From NCBI GenBank assembly GCA_964036045.1, contig OZ038382.1:131936556-132000555 (forward strand): a stretch of 64,000 nucleotides of DNA. Reading direction: 5' to 3'. The notes beneath the pieces are model-generated. The model was not told the origin of the DNA. It was given only the letters and a program-made list of their open reading frames with translations, and did not search any database. The DNA comes from Eutreptiella sp. 'Long Island Sound 2002' (taxonomy: Eukaryota > Euglenozoa > Euglenophyceae > Eutreptiales > Eutreptiaceae). The translations under genes and the position numbers were made by a program. This document shows positions 54,560-64,000 of this stretch, one piece after another; position 1 is the stretch's first letter; each line of letters begins with the position of its first letter.

Positions 54560-54735
54560 ACAAGTGGTGCTGTTTAAAAAAAAATTGGGGTTGGCAAAGA
54601 TTTTTACACATAGGGTTCAGATTTTTTTTTCGAGCCGTACCCACCCAAAAGGGGGGGGGTACGAAAAAACGGTGATACCGCAAATTTTTTTTTGCGCCCC
54701 CCCCCCCCCTGGTTTGGTGTTGTGCGAACTGGCTC
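54560..54735. repeat. Inverted GGTACGAAAAA / TTTTTCGxxxCGTACC motifs
   Basis: TTTTTTTTTCGAGCCGTACCC and, 30 bp on, GGGGGGGTACGAAAAAAC, then a T run and a C run of 14. The same GGGGGGGTACGAAAAA word occurs twice at 50,933-51,012. Confidence 0.65.
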
Positions 54736-55328
54736 GTGGGATGGTATGGCTAGTGTTGGTATGGCTGGTGTTGGTACAGGTGGTCGTATAATTTCGATTG
54801 GTGGTAGTTTGGCGGGGCGGATGGTAGCGTGAGTGGCCCGCCATGCGGTAGTGTTGTGGTGTATAGGCGCGCGCTTGGTGCGGCTTGGGTGTGTGTGGTG
54901 GATGCGGGTGGGAGGCCCGTACGTGGGGGTGGGTGGGGGGGGCGAGCTGGTCCGTGTGCGTTTTTGCTTGTGGTGGTTGTGGTGTTTGTGCCGAGATCGG
55001 TGTTTGTGAAGTTTTGCCCAGTGGTGTCGGGGTGGGGGTGAGTCCGACTAGGAGGAGGTGTATTCGTCAGACGAGGTGCTGCCCTCGGATTTGGACCGGG
55101 GCCAGCGCCCGCCTCAACAACCCTTCTGACGTACACGTACACGAGTGAAGTGTTGCACCGCGCGCTTACTGCAGGGAGAGAGGCTTGCGAGTTAGTCAGC
55201 ACTGGTGGTTGTGAGCTGAGGGTGAATATACTGCCACCATATACCTCACAGGTGCAGTCTACAATATCGTGCAGCACTCGGCTGGCATGTGCTGAGCTTG
55301 CATATACCCTGAAGACACAAGCATATGG

Positions 55329-55712
55329 TCATAGCTGCAACTCACAGCGCAATGTCCACAAATAATCCACACATAGGGGGTGGTACCCCAACAACAGACA
55401 TCCCAGAACACAAGGCGCAAGGACCCCACCAAGCCTCCCAAATCCCAACCCGCTGTGGGCCCCTCCCAACAACCACCCAAGCGCCCCGCTTGTAGGCCTC
55501 CACGGAAGCATCACGTGACCAAGGACCTGGGCTAGGGCCTCACTGACCGCAGCCGGTAGCCTGTCATCGCGCTCCCTGCCCCACACCACCCAGGCCAGGG
55601 CGCCCGCAACCATAGGACCCAAACCCAAACACCGCTGCACGGCCCACTGCAAGGACCCCATTAAGGATTGCAAGCATTGCTGGTACATTGGGTCGCACTG
55701 AGACGCATCCAC
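55329..55712 (-). pseudogene. Reverse transcriptase thumb/connection
   Basis: CDPMYQQCLQSLMGSLQWAV, QRCLGLGPMVAGALAWVVWG, DDRLPAAVSEALAQVLGHVM and LPWRPTSGALG. This follows the palm on the same strand and has the L-x-SL-x-G-x-LQWA and W-x-P layout of RT connection regions. Confidence 0.55.
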
Positions 55713-55892
55713 ACCAAGACCAACTTGGCCAGAGGAAACTAGGTGTGAGAGATGGTTGCCTCCCCCACATCAAAAAAATTGCCCAAACAATGAGTGGAAT
55801 CTGTCGGGTCCAACGTGCTCTTAGGGCTCACAAGGAACCCCGAATCTCGGACAGGCGAAGCCACCCTCCCTTTCACCCCCCTCTACAGGTCC

Positions 55893-56360
55893 CTATCCGT
55901 GGTAATAAAAAAAAAAGTAATTGAGATGATGAACAAGTAAAACTTCAAGGGGAATGAGATCCCTCACCAGTGAACGCAATAGTTGTTGGCATATAATTGG
56001 CGAGTACTTCAATCCAAAAGGCAATAACCTCTTCATACCCCATAGCTTCCAACCAAATCTACACCTAAAAATCCCCTCAGACCTCTCAGGGAGCAAGAAG
56101 CTCCAAAAAGCATTAGACAAGTGAACACGTCCCCCTAAACCTACAACCGCTCCCCCAACGCAGTCCAAGAAGCCAAAATGAAATGGTGGGGTGGTTGAGG
56201 GTCGGCGGCGTTGCTGGGGAAGCAATCCATGATGGTTGACGCCTTAATGTCATTTTTGGGTATGACAAAAAGGGTACAATTGGCCCCCCCACCTCACCTG
56301 CCTCAAGGTGCATCTCCGCGAAAATCCCCTGCCCCTTCAACACCTCCAGCATCACCTCGG
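55893..56360 (-). pseudogene. Reverse transcriptase fingers and palm
   Basis: TLFVIPKNDIKASTIMDCFP, SNAADPQPPHHFILASWTAL, GERL, TAG (56,141), V, TAG (56,135), GDVF; then in another frame HLSNAFWSFLLPERSEGIFR, KLWGMKRLLPFGLKYSPIIC, RDLIPLEVLLVHHLNYFFFY. The last block is where YLDDF would be expected, so the catalytic aspartates are lost. Confidence 0.7.
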
Positions 56361-56799
56361 TGTTAGGACTCGCATGAGCCTTCCCCGCCGAAAGACACCC
56401 CTCCCTAAGCCTCGCCGGTAGCCCGCGAAAAAAAGAATATGTCACCCAAACCCTTACGCAAGCATTTCCTTGGATAGAGTGGCCATCTTCGGAAGGTCCC
56501 CAGATACGCCATAGACTCAAAAGCGCCCTCCGTTGTTTCCCAAAAAAAACCCCAAAAAACGAGTAACCAGCTCCTCCGTCCCCAAGTCCTTGGTGGCCGA
56601 GAATACCCGCTAAGCCCGGACCGTGCACCTCCCCAGCACGTTCTGTAGCTCAACCCGTACCCGAGGAGCGAGCGACAGTGCCACTTGCGCAACTTCGGAA
56701 AGACACTAAGCTCGTGCCGGCCACTCTGAGTCGCTTCCGGTCGCCGCTTCCACCTAGAACCGCGGCTTCTGTCACACACCACACGCGACCAACAACGCC

Positions 56800-58640
56800 C
56801 CCTCTAGGACGTCTAACCGCGGGTCCCACAACATACACTCCCACCGCCGCACTTGTCGTCCTCACCCGACGCAAACTCTTGGCGGGGGCCAAAGGTTATC
56901 GTTGTCACTTCTCGAGGGTACCGCGCACTGGTGGGGGTTGGGACCCCCCCCGAGGCCCTCGCAGGGTCTGCCAATGAAGACAAATCTGCCTCCAATCCCC
57001 CCCCCCCCCCGCCCCGCCCTCATGCGTCACCATCCGATGCCGACCAAATGCAGATGGTCTCAGCGCTAAGTGGCCGCCCTCGTGACGCAGCATGGGAACC
57101 ATAAGAAAGTCTCCCCGGGGTGCCTTCCGCAGCGGGGGAATCCCCTCCATCGGAGGAAGTGGATGCCTCCGATGTGACCAACTTGTCACTCGACTTCTGT
57201 GCCTGGCCTGTGCCCCTTCTCCGGGCAGGAGCATTTGCAACTAGGCGTATAGAAAAAACCCCCACCCCTGAGAGCCGTTTTACGGCGTCTTGCTCGTGGA
57301 GGTGGGGGAGGCGGGGGCTCCCAAGGTGTGCCACCATTACGGCACGATGACCCCGCTGATTCGGCATAGTCACTTTCAGTCGCCGCTCCCCGCACCCTAG
57401 GCCGCAAAGACTGATCCTTGGATAAAGCGGCGCGCGGATACTACCAGTCTGCAGAAAGTACAAGGACGTTTGAGTCAAGTTCCGCCACCATCTTCCCCCT
57501 CCCTCCGCTAAGCCTTTCCGACGCAAATTATAGGCCCACCCAAACCTGGCTGGCCGCAAAGTGGCCGAACTCCACCCTATCCCCCTCCCCAAGCCACTGC
57601 AAAAGGAAGTCACCCATCACCCGCGAAATCTGAATATCTTTCACGTACCCCATGGGTGCACGGTTATCTTCCCACCGCCCAAACAAGAGGAACGCCGCCT
57701 CTGGTAGCCCACGGGCCCGTGCCGCCGCGGCGCCCCCCGTCCGATGCCCAAGCTAGCGCCCATCCGCCAACTCTGCCCCCTGCAGGAAGCCTGCCAAGGC
57801 CACCTCAAAAACCGGCGGCCCCCTAAGTACCACCATGTCATCCCCCTCCGACCCTGTTGTGTAACCCCGCAGGTGAACACAGGCCCGGGACTACTCAACG
57901 CACCAGCGCCATTGGCGGCGGAAAATCCCCCGCTTAGTGCTCCACAACCCGAGGGCCTTTTCTCCCCTCAGTTCCACCACCTAGATGGAGGCCGCCTAGC
58001 CAACCGGAACGAAGACGAACCATGGAAGGCAGATGAGTGCCAGCGTGGGCGGCCCCCTTGGCGTATCGCACCCTCTTCGTGCCGCTTCTCTAAACACCCA
58101 AGAAAACGAAAAAGTAGGTAGTGTGCCCCCCCCCCCAAATTTTGGCCAATCGCTTGTGGAGCGTGGCCACCCTCGGGGGATGCGTGCCATGTTTTCCGCA
58201 ATGCGCACGGTCGCGATGGTCCCCCGTATGGAGGACGCGGAGGCCCCATCCCTTTACTTTTGCAACAAATACCCCCACATCACCTCCCCTTTCCTCTTCC
58301 TCGGGCTCAACATGGCGTCTTTCCACAACTTCCCCAATGCCCCCCTCCCACCTCATGGAGCTGCGGTCAGCGGAACGTACTGCCAATGCCTCCGGGTCGT
58401 CCCTGGGCTCCTGCGCCCGAGCATCCCATAGTCACCCCAAGGCAATCCTAAACTTTCGCCCTAAACGCCTCCTTGCCGTCTGCACACACAACCTGCGTCC
58501 ACTCTTCCCCCCCACCACCAGAATCATCTATAGTGGTTCATCCCGTCCAACGGAAACGATGCACAGGCCCGCTCTCGGCTCACCCCTTTCTCGATGCAAG
58601 GCTGGTAAGGCTAGCCGGGTTGGCTTGAAAGCAAAACCCA
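56800..58640 (-). pseudogene. Gag-like region of the second retroelement
   Basis: Coherent pieces on the minus strand: RSADRSSMRWEGGIGEVVER, RHVEPEEEERGGDVGVFVAK, VKGWGLRVLHTGDHRDRAHC (58,386-58,190); VHLRGYTTGSEGDDMVVLRG, PPVFEVALAGFLQGAELADG, TAG (57,753), RARGLPEAAFLLFGRWEDNR, QISRVMGDFLLQWLGEGDRV, EFGHFAASQVWVGL, TAA (57,528), FASERLSGGRGKMVAELDSN, VLVLSADW, TAG (57,441), YPRAALSKDQS, ATESDYAESAGSSCRNGGTP. Called gag only from its place upstream of the RT. Confidence 0.45.
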
Positions 58641-58719
58641 TTTGAGGTTGCTCCCCAAGGTCTTGAAGCACAATTCCCCCTGATACAACGCAACCTCAAG
58701 CCCCCTATAGAATGCGGGT

Positions 58720-59330
58720 TGCATGATGGCCGCCACTCCCCCCCACCCCTCCCCCCCACCCCGTGCCTGCGATGGTTGACCGGAAGCAGCTTTCTTAGAG
58801 GCACCCCATTCGGCTCCATACTCGCGTTGATACCGGATCACATACCACGAACAAAGAAACAAAGAAAAGAACACCCTCCCAAACCCCTGTTTTCAACCCC
58901 CCCCCCCAAGGTAGTTCTCAAGCCCCCCCTGAAAATTGTGTGACAAAAGCAAAGACGCCCCCCCCCCCCGCCCGCCAACGCTTGAAGGGAGGGCTGCCCC
59001 ACAGTGCCCGTGCCTACGTCGGAATGTGTGCGTGCATGTGTGTGTGTGTGTGTGTGTGTGTGCACATACGACTAGACATGTACCAAATGTGATGGTTTAT
59101 GTGTGTCTATGTGTCATGAAACCTCCCCCTTTCCCACAATGATGTCTTTTACTTGCCAAATGTGTGTGCATGTTTTTGTTCTAGCCTTGTTCTAGCAAAG
59201 CGTTCTAGCGAAGTTCGCGCCATTCTAGCGGGGCGGCGCTAGAATGGCGCTAGAACGTTCGTAGAACGTTTTTTGAACGTGATGAATTTCAGGTCGAAAA
59301 TGTGTTTTCCTGAAAAAAAAGGTATGGACC
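58720..59330. other. Homopolymers, TG run and CTAGAAC palindromes; no gene
   Basis: C runs at 58,735-58,760, 58,898 and 58,957; a TG microsatellite at 59,037-59,062; then GTTCTAGCAAAGCGTTCTAG, GCGCCATTCTAGCGGGGCG, GCGCTAGAATGGC, CGCTAGAACG (59,183-59,270), alternating GTTCTAG/CTAGAAC words related to those at 61.39-61.49 kb. Confidence 0.65.
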
Positions 59331-59504
59331 CCCTAGTATGGTAATAGGGGGCCGATCTGCACCCTTCATACCCGCGCCCCCCGGTACCATGGTCTTCAGT
59401 GTACGGGGCCTCGTGGTCCCACGCCGCGGCGGCCTCGCGGTCCGGGTTGCAAAAAGGCATTCCCTTGATCCCTGTCGTCCGACCGAACCGCCCCGTGCTG
59501 GATC

Positions 59505-59867
59505 GCCTAGCCAGCCACCTGCAAGCGGTAGGCTAGGGCCATGGTCTGGCCCGACAGCTGCTGCTGGTAGGCGAAATGCTCTGGGGGCACGGCGCGCCTC
59601 AGCTCCCGGTGGGTTACGCGGCGATCCTGCACGACTCCCGTCTCTAGCCGCCGGAGGTAGGGCTCAAGCATCACGGGCCGGCTGTTGCGCTCCAGCCACG
59701 CTAGGAGATTCGTGGCGAGGCACAGGTGGAAGACCGCTGAGAGGAAGGGGCCTGGGGTCCCCGGTGCTTACGTCCGGCACTGCTTTGTTACTGCTCGCTG
59801 TGGGATGATACATTTTTTGCCGCCATTTGTGACCGGTTTTTGTTGGTGTTGACAAGAGATTCATCAT
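59505..59867 (-). CDS. Exon pair with helical protein, unknown
   Basis: A clean minus-strand reading from 59,736: FHLCLATNLLAWLERNSRPV, MLEPYLRRLETGVVQDRRVT, HRELRRAVPPEHFAYQQQLS, GQTMALAYRLQVAG, then TAG at 59,507 (either the true stop or another internal one, since AIQHGAVRSDDRDQG follows). It starts after CCTTCCTCTCAG; a GTAAGCACC donor only 35 nt upstream, after HPTASSNKAVPD, would make a very short intron, though the phase is not clearly consistent. Helix-rich, with a Q-rich end that resembles the MASGQQAD segment at 37.3 kb in style only. Confidence 0.5.
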
Positions 59868-60278
59868 TTTTTCTCATTCGTGCGAGAGTTAGAAGGCGGG
59901 AGAGGCATTGTTTGTCCAGGTGTTAGTAGCTGCCCATGAACCACATATGGGGACACATCAATCTGTAGTCAATACAACACCAATTCCATAGACCTAGCGG
60001 ACCTCCTACACCGCATGTAAAGGTGTTTACAATTTTCTGCTGTTATATCCGTGTGGTTGCGCTTCATACTCGTGGACTAGTATGTATGGTGCTCCCATGC
60101 CTTGTCTATGACTGGTGCCGTGATGGTCTTTAGCATGTGTAGGGACTGCCATGTCCGGGGGGGGGGGGGGGGGCAGGACCATACACTGCGCCGCTTATCG
60201 CATCCATTACCACACTAGTGGTCCCGCTTGTTCATCATTATCGTAACTCAGAGGTGCTTTCTGTTGTTCCTATTCATT

Positions 60279-60394
60279 TGGGCTCTGCAGAGCCCAACCA
60301 GTATGAATTCCCTACTTAAGGCCCGCATCCAACCCCGCATTATTACCCCTCTTTTTAGTGAATTTCTTTGTTCTGGGCTCTGCAGAGCCCAACC
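60279..60394 (+). repeat. Two copies of the palindrome GGGCTCTGCAGAGCCC
   Basis: At 60,279-60,294 and 60,375-60,390, each preceded by TT..TT and followed by AACC, 96 bp apart and identical over 20 bp. Perfect 8-bp arms with no loop. Confidence 0.85.
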
Positions 60395-60589
60395 TGTCGA
60401 AAATGCTTGTTTGCACCCTCCTTTCACACAGGTGTTGTTATTGGTTGTTCTAGGGTACACCGTCTTCACAGCCGGTCGATGTATCGTCATCGTTGTCGTC
60501 ACAACGCGACGATTGCTAAGACAACCGTGCCACATGCCGTTGACAAATGCGTGCTCCATTTGTCATAAGAGACCGCGAAAAACATAGTT

Positions 60590-60826
60590 TTGCGTGCTGG
60601 TCCATTTTCCGTGTGCCATACCTACGAAACGGGGGAAACAGTGGCTTCGCTCATATTCCGTGGTGGCACAAAATGCTGCTATTTTGCTCCTTGGCACCCC
60701 TTGATCGCGCGTGACTGCTCCTCCCTATACACCGTGGCTAGGAACAACCCCTCCATTACACTTGGCTATGCAGCAGAGAGGCTAGGCTGTGTGCACAACA
60801 TCAATGTATTTTGGAAAAAACTATAG
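60590..60826 (+). CDS. Short coding-like fragment, unknown
   Basis: Reads VCHTYETGETVASLIFRGGT, KCCYFAPWHPLIARDCSSLY and TVARNNPSITLGYAAERLGC to a TAG at 60,824. More protein-like than the surrounding frames but without recognised features or a supported start. Confidence 0.3.
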   Translation: MRAGPFSVCHTYETGETVASLIFRGGTKCCYFAPWHPLIARDCSSLYTVARNNPSITLGYAAERLGCVHNINVFWKKL

Positions 60827-60849
60827 CGGGCCTTATGGGCCTCCTAAGA

Positions 60850-61120
60850 GTGGGTGGCTGAGCATATGGAGGGGGTCGAAGGAGGTGCGGGGAACAATAC
60901 GCTGGATTCTTACATCGTCATCACGGATCCAGAGGGTGGGGGACCCTTTGGGATAAGGTTGCGTGGGGGGTTTGGGTTGGAATGTTGCGGTGTGCTGTAG
61001 TGTGTGATCTAATGTGGTGTGCTGTACTGTGCGGGGGGGGGGGGGGTGGTGTGTTGTGGTTACATTACGTGCCCTGGGGTGTGTTGTGTTGTCATGTGGT
61101 GCAGTCAGGTGTCATGTGGC
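60850..61120. other. G/T-rich spacer
   Basis: GTGTGGTG/TGTGGTGC-rich sequence with a run of 12 G at 61,035; no coding support. It leads into the left arm of the foldback. Confidence 0.5.
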
Positions 61121-61124
61121 GTGG

Positions 61125-61928
61125 TGTTGTATGGTGAGGTATCGTGCGATAGGGTTGCCTGTCTTGTTGGTTGAAGGGTGTGTTGGTTGCTTGGCAGGTT
61201 GGGTTGTTTGGCAGCTTGGGTTATTTGTTGGGTGTTTGGCTAGTTGGGGCGCGTTGTGTGGTGTCTGCACCCTCTAGTGTGTGGTGCCGTATGCCGCTGC
61301 ATGCTCTGTCATGTCATGTCTGTGGGTACCCATGTAATTACTGCCATTCCAAGGGAGGGGGGGGGGGACCGATAAGCAATTACTATTCTTGTTCTAGCGG
61401 CGTTCTAGAGAGGCGTTCTAGCGGCGCTCCAGCGGCCGCTAGAACACCGCTAGAGCCGTTCCATAGAACGCCGCTAGAACAAGAATAGTAGCTGCTTATC
61501 AGCCCCCCCCCCCTCCCTTGGAAGGGCGGTAATTACATGGGTACCCACAGACATGACATCACAGAGCATACAACGGCATACGGCACCACACAGTACAGGG
61601 TGCACACACCACACATCATGCCCCAACCAACCAAACACCCAACAAACTCCGCTAGAACAAGAATAGTAGCTGGTTATCAGCCCCCCCCCCCCTCCCTTGG
61701 AATGGCAGTAATTACATGGGTACCCACAGACTTGACATCACACAGCATACAGCGGCATACGGCACCACACACTACAGGGTGCACACACCACACAGCATGC
61801 CCCAACCAGCCAAACACCCAACAAATAACCCAAGCTGCCAAACAACCCAACCTGCCAAGCAACCAATACACCCTTCAACCAACCAAACAGGCAACCCTAT
61901 CGCACGATACCCCACCACACCTCCGCAT
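61125..61928. mobile_element. Foldback (large inverted repeat) structure
   Basis: The left arm (about 61,125-61,440) is the reverse complement of two direct right-arm copies (about 61,466-61,640 and 61,650-61,928). Matching landmarks: CATGTAATTACTGCC / GGCAGTAATTACATG, GTATCGTGCGATAGGG / CCCTATCGCACGATAC, and the poly-G / poly-C tract. The centre (61,390-61,478) is built of TTCTAGCGGCG words and their complements, so the whole can form a long hairpin. No transposase inside; it fits a foldback or MITE-like non-autonomous element. Confidence 0.85.
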
Positions 61929-61934
61929 ACACGG

Positions 61935-62185
61935 CAAGTGAGGCACACATTGAGCGGTTAGGCAATGGCGCCAAACGGGAGCTTCAACACGCCGGTGACG
62001 GTAGTGACCAAAGCCGTTGCCCGATCAACCGGGCGCAAAAGAAGCCAACGTTGGCTGCAGTGCCAACCACGCACGAGCACAAGGTCACCATCGATCAACA
62101 ACGGCTTTACAGGAGTATACCAGCTTTACCCCCGCAATGCCACCCCAACAACCAACCTCTGTGGGCGCCTTAAGCGAAGTGCACG
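61935..62185 (+). CDS. Coding-like fragment, unknown
   Basis: ASEAHIERLGNGAKRELQHA, GDGSDQSRCPINRAQKKPTL, AAVPTTHEHKVTIDQQRLYR and ALPPQCHPNNQPLWAP to a TAA at about 62,172. It begins where the foldback ends and no start is visible. Weakly supported. Confidence 0.3.
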
Positions 62186-62890
62186 CACAGTGCAGCTAAT
62201 TGGGCGTTTGGCCGTTGTAGAAGCCCGTACTTTGTGGTACTTTGGGCATCTTTGTTGTTTGGTGGTAGGTTTTGATGCATTGGGGAACTGTAATCTTTGG
62301 ATGTTCACCCTCTTTCGCCCATTTCTACTTTTTTCTACACATTTTTTGCCATTTCCACCACATCTACTCTTTTTCTGAGTTGATTGATATGGTGATACAT
62401 TTTGACGGTGCCTGCTACAAGACATCATACTTCCCTCCTCATTTCCCAGGCCCATTTTGTGCATGGATCTTAGTATTGGGGATAAGGTGTTCTACACCCG
62501 CTCCAATGCGACCTCCTACCATGGTGGTTGGGACGGTTGAAAACGGACACCTCCACCTGGAATGCTGCCAAGATGGGTTGAGACTGGTGAATCTGCACTG
62601 CAAGATGGAGTCCATCTCCTTTGCCATCTGAAGTTCAGACTCACCACCTGACTGCCCTCAATCTCCGGTGCCCAACACGCGGTCAAGTTTCCGCCCAAAG
62701 GCCCTGGTCCTTCTCCATGCCACAAGAAGCGGGAAGGTCCCCATCCAGGTCCCCTCCAATCCAGTTTGGGTCCCCTAATTCTAAGGGTGTTTCCAAGGGG
62801 CGTGCCTAGGGGCTCTTTGGGGGGAACATAGTCGGAAAGTAGCGCGCAGTGCGCGCGTAGTGCAAGAGTTCCCCACATCATTAGCCCCAC
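62186..62890. other. Stretch without a confident gene
   Basis: Open frames on both strands (for example minus 62,516-63,058) are arginine/proline-rich and overlap a better plus-strand frame; none shows a recognised feature. Confidence 0.4.
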
Positions 62891-63951
62891 ATGTGCCACG
62901 TCCCGAATGTACTCTTTGAAGTTCGCAACGTGCTCCAGAGTCCCGGGGTTGCATCGCCAACCGGAGCCCAGGGCCGGGCACAGTGTCGTCACCTCAACAT
63001 TGTCGAGCACTTGTTGGCGACCGGGCCTCAAATGCCGCGGCACACACAACAGCGACACACCACGTGCACCCTAGTGCCCCCACTTGCCGAAGAGCAGGAA
63101 GGCCTACGCGCACGAGTACCCACAAGACCAGGCCAAGAAACATTCTACATGGCTCCGCCGCACAAGTCCGCTCTCTCCGAGTACGTCCACCACCCCGACG
63201 CCTAGCATGTCCCGTTAGCACAATACTTGGAATTGATGTCATCAAAGACTGAAGTGGTGCACTCGAGGCATCTAGGCGAATGTGTACGGCACGACTGCGA
63301 GCAACATAAAAAGAACATGAACAAGAGGGAGAGTCCCAACGAACCATGGCGTCCCACAGGCAAAAGAGATGCAAGCCAAGAAATAGCTGAGGACAAGTCC
63401 GTCATCACAATCCACGATTCCCCGCTCCAAAATTTGCACAAACCAGGACGCGATCCCTTCTCCCGCTCACAGTGAGACCCGATCCCTAGTCGCCACCCAC
63501 CCTGCCCATCTGTCGCCATGATCCGCCCCCGCCAGCTCGTTGTGCAGCGTACTATCAAGGGCCAAAATGCCATGACCCATAGCCACGATGAAGCCACAGC
63601 TGCGGCGGCACGGAGGAAAAACTACGTACCCAACGCGGTTGACAATACCGAGTTTCACCGCCCCGAAGGCCACAAAGCCGAGTACGTCAGCGACTACCTT
63701 CGAGGCATGGGCCACGAATGGCGACCCAGCTTGTAGCAATGTCACCGGTATCGATGAGAAAAAGAACATCCACACAGGCCCCAATACCATGAACTGAACC
63801 TCCACGCGGTACTCATGGACGCCCAACGCACCCAAGATACGATGATGACGACAACCACTGAAGAGAGGAGTCTGCTCCCTGCTGCAATCACCAGTGACGA
63901 GGGTGCGACATGGACAAATATAAGCGACCATACTTTTCAGCCGGCCTAGCC
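62891..63951 (+). pseudogene. Hydrophilic protein remnant in one frame, four internal stops
   Basis: The same plus-strand frame can be followed for about 350 codons: VLFEVRNVLQSPGVASPTGA, HLNIVEHLLATGPQMPRHTQ, GQETFYMAPPHKSALSEYVH, HPDA, TAG (63,203), HVPLAQYLELMSSKTEVVHS, RHLGECVRHDCEQHKKNMNK, GKRDASQEIAEDKSVITIHD, SQ, TGA (63,473), AMIRPRQLVVQRTIKGQNAM, ARRKNYVPNAVDNTEFHRPE, GHKAEYVSDYLRGMGHEWRP, TAG (63,734), TGA (63,755), EERSLLPAAITSDEGATWTN, ISDHTFQPA, TAG (63,949). There are no frameshifts, only stops. Possibly a gag-type or host protein; family unknown. Confidence 0.5.
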
Positions 63952-63960
63952 GGCTGAAAA
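63934..63960. terminator. Perfect hairpin at the end of the last coding frame
   Basis: TTTTCAGCCGGC - CTA - GCCGGCTGAAAA: 12-bp perfect arms and a 3-nt loop. It overlaps the final codons and TAG of the preceding frame. Such a stem could act in transcript 3' processing, but only the structure is seen. Confidence 0.45.
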
Positions 63961-64000
63961 GTTACCATTCTCCCATCCCACATCTGTACTGCAAGCAGCA

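Larger units (their letters stand above)
55330..58640 (-). mobile_element. Second retroelement, degraded
   Basis: A minus-strand order of gag-like sequence, reverse transcriptase fingers/palm and RT thumb, different from the chromovirus at 27.7-34.2 kb. The protein style (TLFVIPKND, LLPFGLKYSPIICQ, thumb of the type LQSLMGSLQWA) is that of RTs found in algal and dinoflagellate DIRS-like or unclassified retroelements; I cannot place it more precisely. No terminal repeats seen. Confidence 0.65.

Noticed and set aside
1-64000. tRNA, rRNA or other structured RNA genes
   Set aside because: No cloverleaf with A/B boxes, rRNA core motifs or snRNA-like sequence was recognised by eye; a dedicated scan would be needed to exclude small ones.

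Overview
The window looks like nuclear DNA of a eukaryote, most plausibly a green alga or related plant-lineage protist. The reasons are: a 14 kb satellite array; spliceosomal-type introns with GTGAGT/GTATGT donors and pyrimidine-rich CAG acceptors; a chromodomain-bearing Ty3/gypsy retrotransposon; telomere-like CCCTAA/TTAGGG tracts; serine-rich, proline-rich and acidic low-complexity proteins; and many minisatellites and G/C homopolymers. Nothing bacterial is visible (no operons, no Shine-Dalgarno pattern, no tRNA or rRNA). The species cannot be named from the sequence alone, and all protein calls come from reading translations by eye.

Layout. 1-14,100 is one satellite of a 41-bp dimer (21+20 bp monomers) with clear higher-order structure. 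14,109-14,660 carries two further short tandem repeats. 14.9-17.2 kb holds plus-strand exons. 17.6-26.2 kb holds at least five minus-strand exons, probably one gene, whose introns are filled with a 149-bp minisatellite; the block is bracketed by direct copies of a roughly 150-bp repeat. 27.1-27.7 kb is a plus-strand proline/lysine/serine-rich exon with a barrel-like domain. 27.7-34.2 kb is a decayed chromovirus-type Ty3/gypsy element whose gag/protease part has been inverted in place. 34.6-40.8 kb is a second set of minus-strand exons, starting with a protein that resembles a 2-oxoglutarate/Fe(II) oxygenase and ending with a zinc-finger-like and barrel-like exon. 42-54 kb holds several decayed minus-strand coding segments, a tandem array of duplicated exon-like units and assorted minisatellites. 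55.3-58.7 kb is a second, different retroelement (minus strand). 59-64 kb has short coding remnants and a large foldback (inverted-repeat) structure.

Interpretation. This is repeat-rich, gene-poor chromatin, possibly near a centromere or telomere. The recurring theme is large multi-exon genes coding for low-complexity, chromatin-style proteins whose introns carry their own short palindromic or minisatellite repeats. Many of these coding regions are broken by poly-G/C frameshifts and by in-frame stops that are mostly TAG. Two long open frames (17.6 kb, 35-36.5 kb) are free of stops, so not everything here is dead. The most promising candidates for something undescribed are the 34.6-40.8 kb oxygenase/reader-like exon set, the intron-confined minisatellite family, and the hierarchical satellite.
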